From: B3-G11 sp036985855
GTDB taxonomy: Bacteria > Actinomycetota > Acidimicrobiia > Spongiisociales > UBA5794
DNA: 18,901 nt
Direction: 5' to 3'
NCBI GenBank assembly: GCA_036985855.1
Contig: BTQL01000048.1
Location: forward strand, 1-18,901
Under the pieces are notes generated by a model, which saw only the letters and a list, made by a program, of their open reading frames with translations, was not told where the DNA came from and ran no database searches. A program made the translations under genes and the position numbers. Shown here piece by piece: positions 7,682-15,628 of the stretch; positions within the stretch are counted from its first letter, which is position 1, and each line of letters opens with the position of its first letter.

Positions 7682-9270
7682 GAGAACGCCCTTTCGACTT
7701 GCTCGATCATGGATTGGAGTCCGCTCTTTCTGTCTGCGCCGAGGCTCACTGCGACGACGCCTCGCTTGCTTGCAGCGAGAGCGGCCCGGTCGCCAAGGGC
7801 CTGAGCTTCGATGAGTTCGTTGAAGCTGTATGCGGTTTCAGGGACGCGGAGGGTGGTGCCGGTGTCGTCCACGACCTGGAGAAACACTCCTCCTGCCGGC
7901 CCACCTTTGTGGAGTTGCCCTGTCGAGTGGAGGAACCTCGGACCGAACCCCGTGGTCGTGTAGACGGCCAGGAATCTGCTGAATACGCCCCGCAGGGTTT
8001 CGAGCAACGAATCTGTGTCTGGATCCTGTGGCACATAGGCCTGGATCGACACATAGGACGGCTCTGTGCTGCCAAACAGGGCAGTGAGCGCTTCGATCCA
8101 TGCAGGATCCTCGACGTCGATCGGAGCTACCTCGGGCGAGGCGATGCCGCCCTCCATCGCCTCTTTGGCGAGTTTCTTGGCCATCTCTACGTTTGGCTGG
8201 TCGAAGGGATTGATCCCGAGGATCTCGCCGGCGACCGAGGTCGCAAACTCGAGAATGAACATCACCGCCGCGACGTCATACGGGTCGTCGACCGTAATCG
8301 TGACGTTCCCCTCACCGGTGGTGTCATGACCGATTCGGATGATCGTGGCACCGGGGGAACCGTTCAGCAGAGGGCCCCGGTCGATCGGTATGATCCCGAC
8401 TCCCTGTTTCCCTGTCGATTCAGCGATCAACTGCTCGATCCAGATCCCGATCGTTTCGACGGGTCCCGATGTCACGAACTGTGCTTTGTCGACTCCAGAG
8501 ATCGCTCGCTCTCCCAGGAGGACGCCGATGGTGAACCCAGGGTTCATCTCGAGCGGTTGCTCGGGTCCACACATGGCCGCGCCCTCTCTTCCCGCATGGA
8601 GGAGAGCAGGCAGATCGGTCCCAGTGAGGCCGGCGGGCACGAGTCCGAAGGCAGTCAGCGCGGAGTACCGGCCGCCGACATCCGGATCAGCGAGGATTGT
8701 TGCTCTGAAATCACGATCATGAGCAAGCGTATCGAGGCTGGTACCCGGGTCTGTGATGGCGATGAAATGGCTGCCGGGATCCGTCAGGACGCTTGCGGCC
8801 CGATCCCAGAAGAACCGATACAACGACATGGTTTCGATCGTTCGTCCCGACTTGGATGCAATGACGTACCACGTCGTCACGGGGTTCGTGGCAGCTTGCA
8901 CTGCTTCCACCGCGTCTGGGTGTGTCGAGTCGATGACGGTGAGTGTCGGAGAGCCCTCGGTGGGGACAAGGGTGGCAGCGAACACTTCGGGAGCGAGGCT
9001 CGAACCACCCATCCCACATAACACGATGGTCTCAATGTCCTCTGCAACGGCTGCGGCATGCAGCTCCTCGATCTCGGCTGTCAAACTGCGAGAAGTCGAA
9101 GGGGCGTCGAGCCAGTTGAGGCGGTTTGCGATTTCGGGTACCGGTGGGTCTGCCCACACGGTCGGGTCCTTGCTCCACATCCGTGCCACGATGTCGTTGT
9201 CGCGCCATCGAGCGGCCTGTATCTCGATTAGGCGCTCACTGCCGGACGGCGTCGATACGATGACCGTCAT
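7678..9270 (-). CDS. pgi: Glucose-6-phosphate isomerase, tal-fusion type
   Basis: A 530-residue cytoplasmic SIS-domain protein interconverting glucose 6-phosphate and fructose 6-phosphate. Motifs seen are LCGMGGSSLAPEV (sugar-phosphate loop, about 144-156), ASKSGRTIET, GGRYSALTAFGLVPAG, AESTGKQGVGIIPI, and FDQPNVEMAKKLAKEAM. It resembles the isomerase half of the bifunctional transaldolase/phosphoglucose isomerase proteins known in some bacteria more than classical E. coli-type Pgi. Here it is a separate gene that overlaps tal by 4 nt (ATGA) and zwf by 4 nt (TTGA). The ATG has no good ribosome-binding site of its own, which fits re-initiation after tal. Confidence 0.9.
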   Translation of the reverse strand: MTVIVSTPSGSERLIEIQAARWRDNDIVARMWSKDPTVWADPPVPEIANRLNWLDAPSTSRSLTAEIEELHAAAVAEDIETIVLCGMGGSSLAPEVFAATLVPTEGSPTLTVIDSTHPDAVEAVQAATNPVTTWYVIASKSGRTIETMSLYRFFWDRAASVLTDPGSHFIAITDPGTSLDTLAHDRDFRATILADPDVGGRYSALTAFGLVPAGLTGTDLPALLHAGREGAAMCGPEQPLEMNPGFTIGVLLGERAISGVDKAQFVTSGPVETIGIWIEQLIAESTGKQGVGIIPIDRGPLLNGSPGATIIRIGHDTTGEGNVTITVDDPYDVAAVMFILEFATSVAGEILGINPFDQPNVEMAKKLAKEAMEGGIASPEVAPIDVEDPAWIEALTALFGSTEPSYVSIQAYVPQDPDTDSLLETLRGVFSRFLAVYTTTGFGPRFLHSTGQLHKGGPAGGVFLQVVDDTGTTLRVPETAYSFNELIEAQALGDRAALAASKRGVVAVSLGADRKSGLQSMIEQVERAFS

Positions 9271-10352
9271 GTGGAGATCTGTGCCTGCTTGTGCTCGATT
9301 ACGCCGAGGAGAGAGGTGTACGCGTCGGCGAACGAGTCCACTCCGTCAACTTGCAGGGTCGACGTGATCGATGCGAAGTCGATACCTGCGTCGGGAAGGG
9401 AGTCGATGAACGTGGCTGCCTCATCCACATGTTCGAGCAGTGAGTTCGCCTTGACCGTACCGTGGTCGATGAATGCGTCGATCGTCCCCGGCGGGGCGGT
9501 GTTCACGGTGTTGGGTCCGATGAGGTCCTCGACGTACATCACGTCGTTGTAGTCGGGATTTTTTGTGGACGTGGACGCCCAGAGCACTCTCTGCGGTCGT
9601 GTCCCTGCCGAGCGGAGAGCTGTAAAACGTTCTCCTTCGAAGAGCTCCTGGTACCTGAGGTACGCGATCTTGGCGTTGGCGATGGCTGCTCTGCCTCGCA
9701 GAGAAAGTGCGTGCTCAGTGCCAACCCGCTCGAGAGCGGCATCGGTCGATGAGTCGACTCTGCTGACAAAGAACGATGCCACCGACGCCAGTTTCGATGG
9801 ATCGGTCGAATGCTCAGCCCCCTCGATGAAAGCGATTGCGACAGCTTCGTAATCGTCCAGAGAGAACATGAGCGTCGCGTTGATGTTGAGACCTGCCGCT
9901 GTGAGCTCTGCGATGGCAGGAATACCTGCATCGGTTGCGGGAACCTTGATCATGAGATTCGGCCGGTCAACAGCGGCCCAGAGGCGCATAGCATCGGCAA
10001 TCGTCCCGGATGTGTCATGTGCGAGCTCTGGCGACACCTCGAGGCTCACGTACCCATCCTCTCCGTCGGACGAGTCATAGACGCCGCGGAGGATGTCCGC
10101 AGCTGCCTGTATATCAGAGATCGCTAGCGCTTCGAAGATCTCACTGGGTTTGGAACTGCCGAGGCTCGCGATGTGGTCGTCGTACAGATTCGAATCCGCA
10201 ATGGCCTTTTCGAAGATCGATGGATTGCTCGTGACGCCGCGGATTCCCGAGGTTACGAGATCTCGGAGTCCGGCTCCTGCGAGCATGTCCCTTCGGATGA
10301 AGTCGTACCACACCGATTGGCCCGCCTCGTGGAGTTGATGGAGTTTGCTCAA
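9267..10352 (-). CDS. tal: Transaldolase
   Basis: A 361-residue enzyme of the non-oxidative pentose phosphate pathway that moves a dihydroxyacetone unit between sugar phosphates. It has the expected GVTSNPSIFEKAI near residue 39, LEVSPELAHDT near 104, the Schiff-base lysine in NLMIKVPATDAG (K136), NATLMFSLDDYEA, and SFFVSRVDSSTD. Its length fits the longer actinobacterial/cyanobacterial transaldolase type. The start is a TTG with GAGGTGA 4 nt upstream (10357-10363). It lies 30 bp after galU and overlaps pgi by 4 nt. It supplies the pathway that Pgi and Zwf feed. Confidence 0.95.
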   Translation of the reverse strand: MSKLHQLHEAGQSVWYDFIRRDMLAGAGLRDLVTSGIRGVTSNPSIFEKAIADSNLYDDHIASLGSSKPSEIFEALAISDIQAAADILRGVYDSSDGEDGYVSLEVSPELAHDTSGTIADAMRLWAAVDRPNLMIKVPATDAGIPAIAELTAAGLNINATLMFSLDDYEAVAIAFIEGAEHSTDPSKLASVASFFVSRVDSSTDAALERVGTEHALSLRGRAAIANAKIAYLRYQELFEGERFTALRSAGTRPQRVLWASTSTKNPDYNDVMYVEDLIGPNTVNTAPPGTIDAFIDHGTVKANSLLEHVDEAATFIDSLPDAGIDFASITSTLQVDGVDSFADAYTSLLGVIEHKQAQIST

Positions 10353-10382
10353 GTGGTCACCTCGTCGCTTGCCGTCTACCGT

Positions 10383-11261
10383 CTACGATTCTCGGCTCGC
10401 AAGTCCGTCAATCGTCCGCTGTAGGTCTGCTCTCATGTCATCGCGCTGGAGAGCGACATGAATCGTTGCGTCGACGAAGCCCGATTTCGATCCGCAATCG
10501 AATCGTCGGCCACTCGTCCGAACTGCGTGGAAGGGTACTCGCCCAATCGACGCCCGCAGTGCGTCCGTGAGTTGGATTTCTCCGCCCGCGCCCGTCGCTG
10601 TTTCGGAGAGGATGGTCAGGATCGTTGGATCGAGGATGTACCGTCCGATCGCAGCCAGATTCGATGGTGCGGTATCGGTAGCCGGCTTCTCCACGATGTC
10701 GTCGACCTCGACTGCACCATTGATCTCCCCAGCCGGCTCGATGATGCCGTATTTGGATGTCTCTTCATCAGGTACCTCGTCAACGAGAACCACGTTCCCG
10801 CCGTGAGTTGCGTGTACTTCGAGCATCGCCACCAGGCTTGGGGGATCGGACAGGATCAATTCGTCGGCCAGCAGAACGGCGAACGGTTCGTTCCCGACGA
10901 CGTTCCGTGCGCACCACACGGCGTGTCCGAGGCCGAGGGGATCGATCTGGCGAACATACGCGACGTGCCCGGGTTTGTGACGGATTTTCTCGAGTGTGGC
11001 CGCGACTTCGACGTCTCCACGAGCCCTCAGCGTTGATTCGAGTTCGTAGCTCACATCGAAATAGTCCTCGATCGCGTTGTTGCCCCGACCTGTTACGAAC
11101 ACGAAGTTCTCGATTCCTGCCGCAACGGCCTCGTCCATGGCGTACTGGATCAGTGGACGGTCGACAATGGGAAGCAAGACTTTCGGTGTTGCCTTCGTGG
11201 CGGGGAGGAACCTGGTACCGAATCCAGCAACAGGGAACACTGCCGTCTTGACCTCCGTCAT
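10383..11261 (-). CDS. galU: UTP-glucose-1-phosphate uridylyltransferase
   Basis: A 292-residue nucleotidyltransferase making UDP-glucose from UTP and glucose 1-phosphate, needed for wall and surface glycans. It has the signature VAGFGTRFLPATKATPKVLLPIVDRPLIQY (residues 11-40), here split for reading: GFGTR at 13-17, K23, K27. The usual PKEML is PKVLL, a change also tolerated in relatives. Further motifs are DEAVAAGIENFVFVTGRG, PLGLGHAVWCAR and LLADELI (metal-binding region). Its ATG overlaps the bcp stop (ATGA). Being beside pgi/tal/zwf, it draws on the same hexose-phosphate pool. Confidence 0.95.
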   Translation of the reverse strand: MTEVKTAVFPVAGFGTRFLPATKATPKVLLPIVDRPLIQYAMDEAVAAGIENFVFVTGRGNNAIEDYFDVSYELESTLRARGDVEVAATLEKIRHKPGHVAYVRQIDPLGLGHAVWCARNVVGNEPFAVLLADELILSDPPSLVAMLEVHATHGGNVVLVDEVPDEETSKYGIIEPAGEINGAVEVDDIVEKPATDTAPSNLAAIGRYILDPTILTILSETATGAGGEIQLTDALRASIGRVPFHAVRTSGRRFDCGSKSGFVDATIHVALQRDDMRADLQRTIDGLASRES

Positions 11262-11722
11262 GCGGACTCGAGGGCGTTCACGACGCGGTCGACATGACCG
11301 GTCGCTTTCACGTTGTAATACGCCTGTTCAATCGTCCCGGATTCATCGATGAGGAATGTCGAGCGGATGATGCCCATGTACTCCCTGCCGTAGTTCTTCT
11401 TCAATCCGTAGGCTCCGAAGGCGGTCGCGATCTGGTGATCAGGGTCGGAGAGAAGGTCGAACGGAAGCTCGTACTCATCCCTGAACTTCGCGAGTTTGTC
11501 TGGTTGGTCCGGTGACACACCAAGGATCCGGTATCCGTTGCTTTCGAGGAGCTCGTGGCGGTCCCTCAAATCGCAGGCCTCGGTGGTGCATCCAGGGGTG
11601 AAGGCCTTCGGGTAGAAGTAGATGACGAACTTTGTGCCGGCGAAGTCCTTGTCGGAGCGGATGTTGCCATCCTGATCTGGTGCCGAGAATGAAGGCGCTG
11701 CTTCTCCTGGTTTCAATCCCAT
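11258..11722 (-). CDS. bcp: Thioredoxin-dependent peroxiredoxin, BCP/PrxQ type
   Basis: A 154-residue peroxiredoxin that reduces H2O2 and organic peroxides using thioredoxin. The peroxidatic Cys45 and resolving Cys50 are both in FTPGCTTEACDLRD, the five-residue spacing typical of atypical 2-Cys PrxQ enzymes. SPDQPDKLAKFRDEYELPFDLLSDPD and IIRSTFLIDESGTI are also characteristic. I prefer the ATG at 11720-11722 because GAGG lies 5 nt upstream and the protein then begins at the usual MGLKPGEAAPSF. A TTG seven codons earlier is also open. It is the first gene of a run of five coupled genes ending in zwf, whose NADPH could recycle thioredoxin. Confidence 0.93.
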   Translation of the reverse strand: MGLKPGEAAPSFSAPDQDGNIRSDKDFAGTKFVIYFYPKAFTPGCTTEACDLRDRHELLESNGYRILGVSPDQPDKLAKFRDEYELPFDLLSDPDHQIATAFGAYGLKKNYGREYMGIIRSTFLIDESGTIEQAYYNVKATGHVDRVVNALESA

Positions 11723-11744
11723 GTTCTCCTCTTTCAGCTCCAAC

Positions 11745-11777
11745 GCAGCGTAACGCTGCTGAGACCCGAGTTCTCAG
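11745..11777 (-). promoter_or_regulatory. Adjacent dyads upstream of bcp
   Basis: Two inverted repeats abut just upstream of bcp: gcagcg-taa-cgctgc (11745-11759) and ctgaga-7 nt-tctcag (11759-11777). They lie about 23-55 nt before the chosen ATG in the 171-bp rlmN-bcp gap. They could be a leader hairpin pair or an operator for the bcp-zwf operon. I could not place a convincing -35/-10 pair here, so the role is open. Confidence 0.35.
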
Positions 11778-11871
11778 TGCAAAGACGGCGGATCCGAGAC
11801 TTGGCGCCGCTTCGGATGACCGGCAACAGAATCTCCGCGCCGGGTGCACAAGTTCTGCTCTGGGTCTGCCT

Positions 11872-11893
11872 GTGAACTTTCAACCGTGAACTT
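11872..11893. repeat. Direct repeat gtgaactt after rlmN
   Basis: Two exact copies of gtgaactt (11872-11879 and 11886-11893) lie 14 bp apart, about 1.3 helical turns, with the second ending directly at the rlmN stop codon. It may be chance or part of a control site for the downstream bcp operon. Confidence 0.25.
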
Positions 11894-12922
11894 CTACGAG
11901 GGCTCCGCCCGCAGCCGCAGTTGTCCGCAGGCTGCGTCGATGTCCTGACCGCGGGTGTCGCGCAAGGTGACGTTCGCACCCTCGCGTTTCAATGTTCCGA
12001 TGAATCGCCTGATGTTGTCGTTCGACGGCGCTTTGTCCTGGCTGAGTGGCGTCGGATTCAGAGCCATGACATTGACATGTGCGTGGATCTGTCTTGACAG
12101 GCGGGCAAGGCCAATGGCCTCCTGATCAGAATCGTTCTTGCCCGCGATCAAAGTCCATTCGAGAGACACGCGCCGTCCCTTTGCCTCGAAGTAGTCCTTT
12201 GCTGCCTCGATGACGTCATCGATCGGGTATCGATCGTTGATCGGAACAAGCTTCGATCGCTCCGACGGAATCGTGCTGTGCAGGCTGACAGCGAGGTTCA
12301 CAGGCCAGGGTTCTTCGATGAGTTTGCGCATACCAGGGACGAATCCGACGGTCGAGACTGTGATAGAGCGTGCTGAGATAGTCATCATCTCGGTCATGCG
12401 ACGGATGGACTCGATGGTGTTGGTGTAGTTCGCGAGCGGTTCGCCCATCCCCATGAACACGACGTTGGTCACCCGTTCTGGGCTTCTGGGAAGCGGTGTC
12501 TCCGCGAGATAGGCATTCGCGTATGCAACTTGAGCTACGATCTCGCCTGCATCGAGATGTCTATCGAATCCGAACTGGCCCGTGGCGCAGAACGTGCAGC
12601 CCATGGCACATCCAACCTGGGACGAGATGCACAGCGTCGTACGGGTCGGGTACCCCATGAGAACAGATTCGATCGGAGACCCGTCCGTGCAGCGGAAGAG
12701 CCATTTCTTCGTCAGACCATCGTCACCAGATTGCTCGATCTCGACCGAGAAAGGCCAGTGTTCGCCTGCGATCCTCTCTCTTATCGAGACAGGCAGATTG
12801 GTCATCCGATCTGCCGACGTCACCGGGTGTTCATATAGCCATTCGGAGAGCTGGACTGTGCGGTATCGAGGCTCCTCAGGAAACAGTTCTCCGAGCCTTT
12901 CAGGCTCGGTGAGATACAGCAC
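11894..12922 (-). CDS. rlmN: 23S rRNA (adenine2503-C2)-methyltransferase RlmN
   Basis: A 342-residue radical-SAM enzyme that methylates C2 of A2503 in 23S rRNA and A37 of some tRNAs. The N-terminal accessory helix region has LSEWLYEHPVTSADRMTNLP. The [4Fe-4S] cluster cysteines are C105, C109 and C112 in GCAMGCTFCATG. The second catalytic pair is also present: C98 in LCISSQVGC (E. coli C118) and the methyl-carrying C332 in DIDAACGQL (E. coli C355). GMGEPLANY and ALNPTPLSQ are typical. The start is a GTG one nucleotide after the stop of the helix-hairpin-helix gene, so the two are probably cotranscribed and coupled. Confidence 0.96.
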   Translation of the reverse strand: MLYLTEPERLGELFPEEPRYRTVQLSEWLYEHPVTSADRMTNLPVSIRERIAGEHWPFSVEIEQSGDDGLTKKWLFRCTDGSPIESVLMGYPTRTTLCISSQVGCAMGCTFCATGQFGFDRHLDAGEIVAQVAYANAYLAETPLPRSPERVTNVVFMGMGEPLANYTNTIESIRRMTEMMTISARSITVSTVGFVPGMRKLIEEPWPVNLAVSLHSTIPSERSKLVPINDRYPIDDVIEAAKDYFEAKGRRVSLEWTLIAGKNDSDQEAIGLARLSRQIHAHVNVMALNPTPLSQDKAPSNDNIRRFIGTLKREGANVTLRDTRGQDIDAACGQLRLRAEPS

Positions 12923-12923
12923 C

Positions 12924-13247
12924 TCAGGCCAGGGCTTGAGCGGTCTTCACCCAGCCCTGTGCGACTGTTGTGGATGTCCCAGCGGCCCCAGCGATCTCAT
13001 CGGCATTGCTGCCGCCGAGATCCGAGAAGCTGTGAATTCCGGCTGCGGCAAGTCGTTCTCGAAAGACAGGTCCGACACCCTTGATCAGGGTGAGATCGTC
13101 CACTCCTCCGCCTGCTCTGAACTTCGGCGGCGGTTCATCGTGGATCTCCGGTTGGGGAAGCATCCTGTCACGGAGTGCCCAAGCCGCCGCACCGAGACCT
13201 GCGACGACGCCTGCGATTCTCAGTAGGTTCTTTGCGGCTTGGTTCAT
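12924..13247 (-). CDS. Membrane-anchored helix-hairpin-helix protein
   Basis: A 107-residue protein. Residues about 8-26 form one hydrophobic helix followed by basic residues, then a Pro-rich linker (31-42). The C-terminal domain (about 49-105) contains DDLTLIKGVGPVFRERLAAAGI and a second helical repeat, a helix-hairpin-helix fold with the IKGVGP hairpin (55-60) like those in many small HhH-tail proteins. Such domains usually bind DNA or RNA non-specifically, but the anchor makes a simple nucleic-acid role uncertain. The ATG has only a weak ribosome-binding site. The stop is 1 nt from the rlmN start. Confidence 0.7.
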   Translation of the reverse strand: MNQAAKNLLRIAGVVAGLGAAAWALRDRMLPQPEIHDEPPPKFRAGGGVDDLTLIKGVGPVFRERLAAAGIHSFSDLGGSNADEIAGAAGTSTTVAQGWVKTAQALA

Positions 13248-13316
13248 AGTGACCGGATTGTAGCGTCTGGTTTCAGGTCACAGGACACACAAGGCATCTT
13301 CCCTGATACCCGTGGT

Positions 13317-14468
13317 TCAGCCGCCGCTTGCAGGGCAGGACCCGTAGGCGGGATAGGAACTCCACGGTGCATACCAGTTGGCACCAGAGCCTGCGATGTA
13401 TGCACCGGCAGCGATATTGGCCTCACCGCTGTACGGACTTGCATAGAGCCCGTTCGAATCGCGGAACCCCGCCCCGGCTGCCCGAGCTTTCCAGTACTTG
13501 CTGAGATGCTGCATGAGGCCCTCGGCCCCGCTTGCGGAATTGTAAGCGCGGGGGTCGCCCCGCGACTCCTTCTTGATGATCCCGAGAACGCAATCGACCT
13601 TGTCCGCTGCCCAGTATTTCTCGACGAGAGATCGCCATGCCTCGACGTTGCGTATGCCACCTGCGTCGGCAGGCCAGAGTGGCGACCACGCCGACTGCGT
13701 CGGCGGCTTGGTCGTGGTCGTCTCGGCATGGGTCGTGGTGGTGGTGGCGTCTGTGTGTTTTGTCGTGGTGGTCACCTGAGGTTTGTCATAGGTGACGGTG
13801 ATCTTGACCTCGGTGGAGTTTCCGGCCTTGTCGATAGCTGTGAACATCGCTCGGTTGTCTCCATCGGTCATCACGAGACCGATTGACCAGTCCCCTTGTT
13901 CGTCCACATCAGCGTCGAACGGACCAGACCTGACGTACGCACCGGGTTCGCTCGTCCCCTTGAACACAACATAGGAGGTCGTGACGGTATCGCCGTCTGA
14001 GTGTGACGTGATCTCGAAATGGGGTGGTGTCGTGTCCTTCGGTTTCGTTGTTGACGTTGTGGTCTCGACGGCAATGGTTCCCTGGGTCGTTGAGACAGGT
14101 TCTTCGGCCACGAGCGCCAGTGTCGATTCGGTTGACGAGGTTGTGGGAGTGTCCGTTGTTGCAACCCGGGTTTCGGCATCAGCGACTCGAACGGCGAGAA
14201 CGGCTGAAGCGATCCGTGCCGATGCAACCGGTGATACCTCAGTTGTCGTGGGCGCGGCGTTTTGCTCCACTGAGGATGGTGAAGAGGTCGAGAACGCCGC
14301 GAACCCGATCACTGCCACGAGGGCGATGACCAGGAGGCTGGCGTATGCGAGTGGTATTCGAGGTCTCACGTATCTCCGTGGATCTCGCGGGTATTTCCGG
14401 CCCGAGGGTGCACCAACGATGCGTGCCCGCACGGTGTCGATTCGGCGCTCAGCGCGCGCCGGCCTCAA
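13317..14468 (-). CDS. Membrane-anchored lytic transglycosylase with Ig-like domain
   Basis: A 383-residue envelope protein. A basic N-terminus and one TM helix (about 39-59) are followed by a Ser/Thr/Ala-rich stalk (60-145). A bacterial Ig-like domain (about 146-228, ending TAIDKAGNSTEVKITV) precedes a second Thr-rich linker (232-258). The C-terminal SLT-type transglycosylase domain (about 270-378) has VLGIIKKESRGDP with catalytic-type E301, then NSASGAEGLMQH. C293 and C378 could form a disulfide. It probably cleaves peptidoglycan outside the membrane during growth or remodelling. The start is a TTG; a GTG 12 codons in is an alternative and neither has a strong ribosome-binding site. It is divergent from the secreted-protein gene at 14576. 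Confidence 0.85.
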   Translation of the reverse strand: MRPARAERRIDTVRARIVGAPSGRKYPRDPRRYVRPRIPLAYASLLVIALVAVIGFAAFSTSSPSSVEQNAAPTTTEVSPVASARIASAVLAVRVADAETRVATTDTPTTSSTESTLALVAEEPVSTTQGTIAVETTTSTTKPKDTTPPHFEITSHSDGDTVTTSYVVFKGTSEPGAYVRSGPFDADVDEQGDWSIGLVMTDGDNRAMFTAIDKAGNSTEVKITVTYDKPQVTTTTKHTDATTTTTHAETTTTKPPTQSAWSPLWPADAGGIRNVEAWRSLVEKYWAADKVDCVLGIIKKESRGDPRAYNSASGAEGLMQHLSKYWKARAAGAGFRDSNGLYASPYSGEANIAAGAYIAGSGANWYAPWSSYPAYGSCPASGG

Positions 14469-14575
14469 CTTCTGTCACACAGGGTATCGGTGCTCGCCCC
14501 GTAGAGCAACCCTGATAGTGACAGAATCTTCCAACCCCACTGTCTGTGTATTGAATCGACCGGTACCTTTTGCGC

Positions 14576-15496
14576 ATGATCAAGCTCGTCGCCACTGTTG
14601 CTGTCGCTGCCTTCGCAGCGATCTCCGTCGTCGGATCCAGTGGACCAGCCGCAGCTGCGGTGGGAGACAGCTGTTCAATCCGGTTCCCCGAAACCGAGTG
14701 GGTTACCGTGCGGTCGGGTGGAGTCAGTATTGAAGTCACCGGGATGACTCCCGCGCTCGCGACGCGTTTCGACGAAGAGATTTCCCTCATCGATGGCTGG
14801 ATATCTGATGACATCGGTCCGTACTCGGTAACGGTGTGCCTCGTGTCGGGGGAGTCGGCCTTCGATTCGAGACGCTACGAAGGTGGCAGTCGACGCTTCC
14901 ATGCCCATTCGGACCTGCCGGACCAGTTGTTGGTTCTGAATGTTGAACGAATCGGATTCGTCGCTCCTGCCGCAGCGTACGCATTGGCCCAGCACGCGTT
15001 GTGGCAGCACAACGGCAACGAGGGTTTTCCCGAGCCGATCGCATCTGTCATCGGACAGTGGTACCGGGCGCGCATCCTTCAACGGCTCGATCAGTACCAC
15101 AGGGATGTCATGTTCTCGAACCTGTTCGACACCGAATCGATCATCGACTGGACATCATCCATCCAGAAGCCTGTTCAAGATTGGGATCCTGAGACCAACT
15201 TTGCGCCCATCGGCGACTTCATGGATTTCGCCGTTGAGACTCACGGAACAGAGGTTCTTCGTGAGACCGATGGCGAACGTTGGTCTCAGATCGAGGGGGA
15301 GTGGCGAGTGTCACTACGAAATGATCTGCGAGGAAGAGATTCGGATACCACCGGGTGGATTGGCGGTGTGGCTCTGACGACCGGTTCTGTTCTCGTAGCT
15401 TCGATCGCGATCACGCTTGGCCTGATCGCGAAGTACAGAAGGAAAAGGCGACGCGAGACCCCACCTCCCATTCCTGGCTTCTTTTCTGAGTCGTGA
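14576..15496 (+). CDS. Secreted, C-terminally anchored protein; degenerate peptidase-MA-like
   Basis: A 306-residue protein with a signal peptide (basic start, hydrophobic 4-20, AAAA near 25-28). An extracellular domain (30-255) follows, with two cysteines (C33, C88), then one TM helix (about 261-285), a KYRRKRRR stop-transfer and a short Pro-rich tail. The segment about 134-163 (YALAQHALWQHNGNEGFPEP continuing into SVIGQWY) has the spacing of the helix pair in peptidase-MA-like gluzincins, but it lacks HExxH, so it would be inactive as a protease. This resemblance is my inference. I chose the ATG at 14576 over a TTG two codons earlier. No ribosome-binding site is seen, so the mRNA may be leaderless. 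The gene is divergent from the transglycosylase. Confidence 0.75.
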   Translation: MIKLVATVAVAAFAAISVVGSSGPAAAAVGDSCSIRFPETEWVTVRSGGVSIEVTGMTPALATRFDEEISLIDGWISDDIGPYSVTVCLVSGESAFDSRRYEGGSRRFHAHSDLPDQLLVLNVERIGFVAPAAAYALAQHALWQHNGNEGFPEPIASVIGQWYRARILQRLDQYHRDVMFSNLFDTESIIDWTSSIQKPVQDWDPETNFAPIGDFMDFAVETHGTEVLRETDGERWSQIEGEWRVSLRNDLRGRDSDTTGWIGGVALTTGSVLVASIAITLGLIAKYRRKRRRETPPPIPGFFSES

Positions 15497-15628
15497 CACG
15501 AACCGAATCGAAGGGAACTCGAGTCCTCGTGTCCTCCCTTCAAAGGGGCGACGAGATGGGTCTCAGAGAGGACGAGGCTCCCGGCGGGAATCGCTTGATC
15601 GGGGGAGGACCATGCGACATAGGGCGCC

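Noticed and set aside
7603..9021. 472-codon + strand ORF opposite pgi
   Set aside because: It is antisense to a gene with clear Pgi motifs. Its composition (runs of Arg, Asp and Glu) is what the complementary frame of a GC-rich gene gives, and no domain is recognisable.
13239..13886. 215-codon + strand ORF opposite the transglycosylase
   Set aside because: It is antisense to a gene with an intact SLT domain and Thr-rich linkers. The Thr codons read backwards account for its Val/Gly/Arg-rich product.
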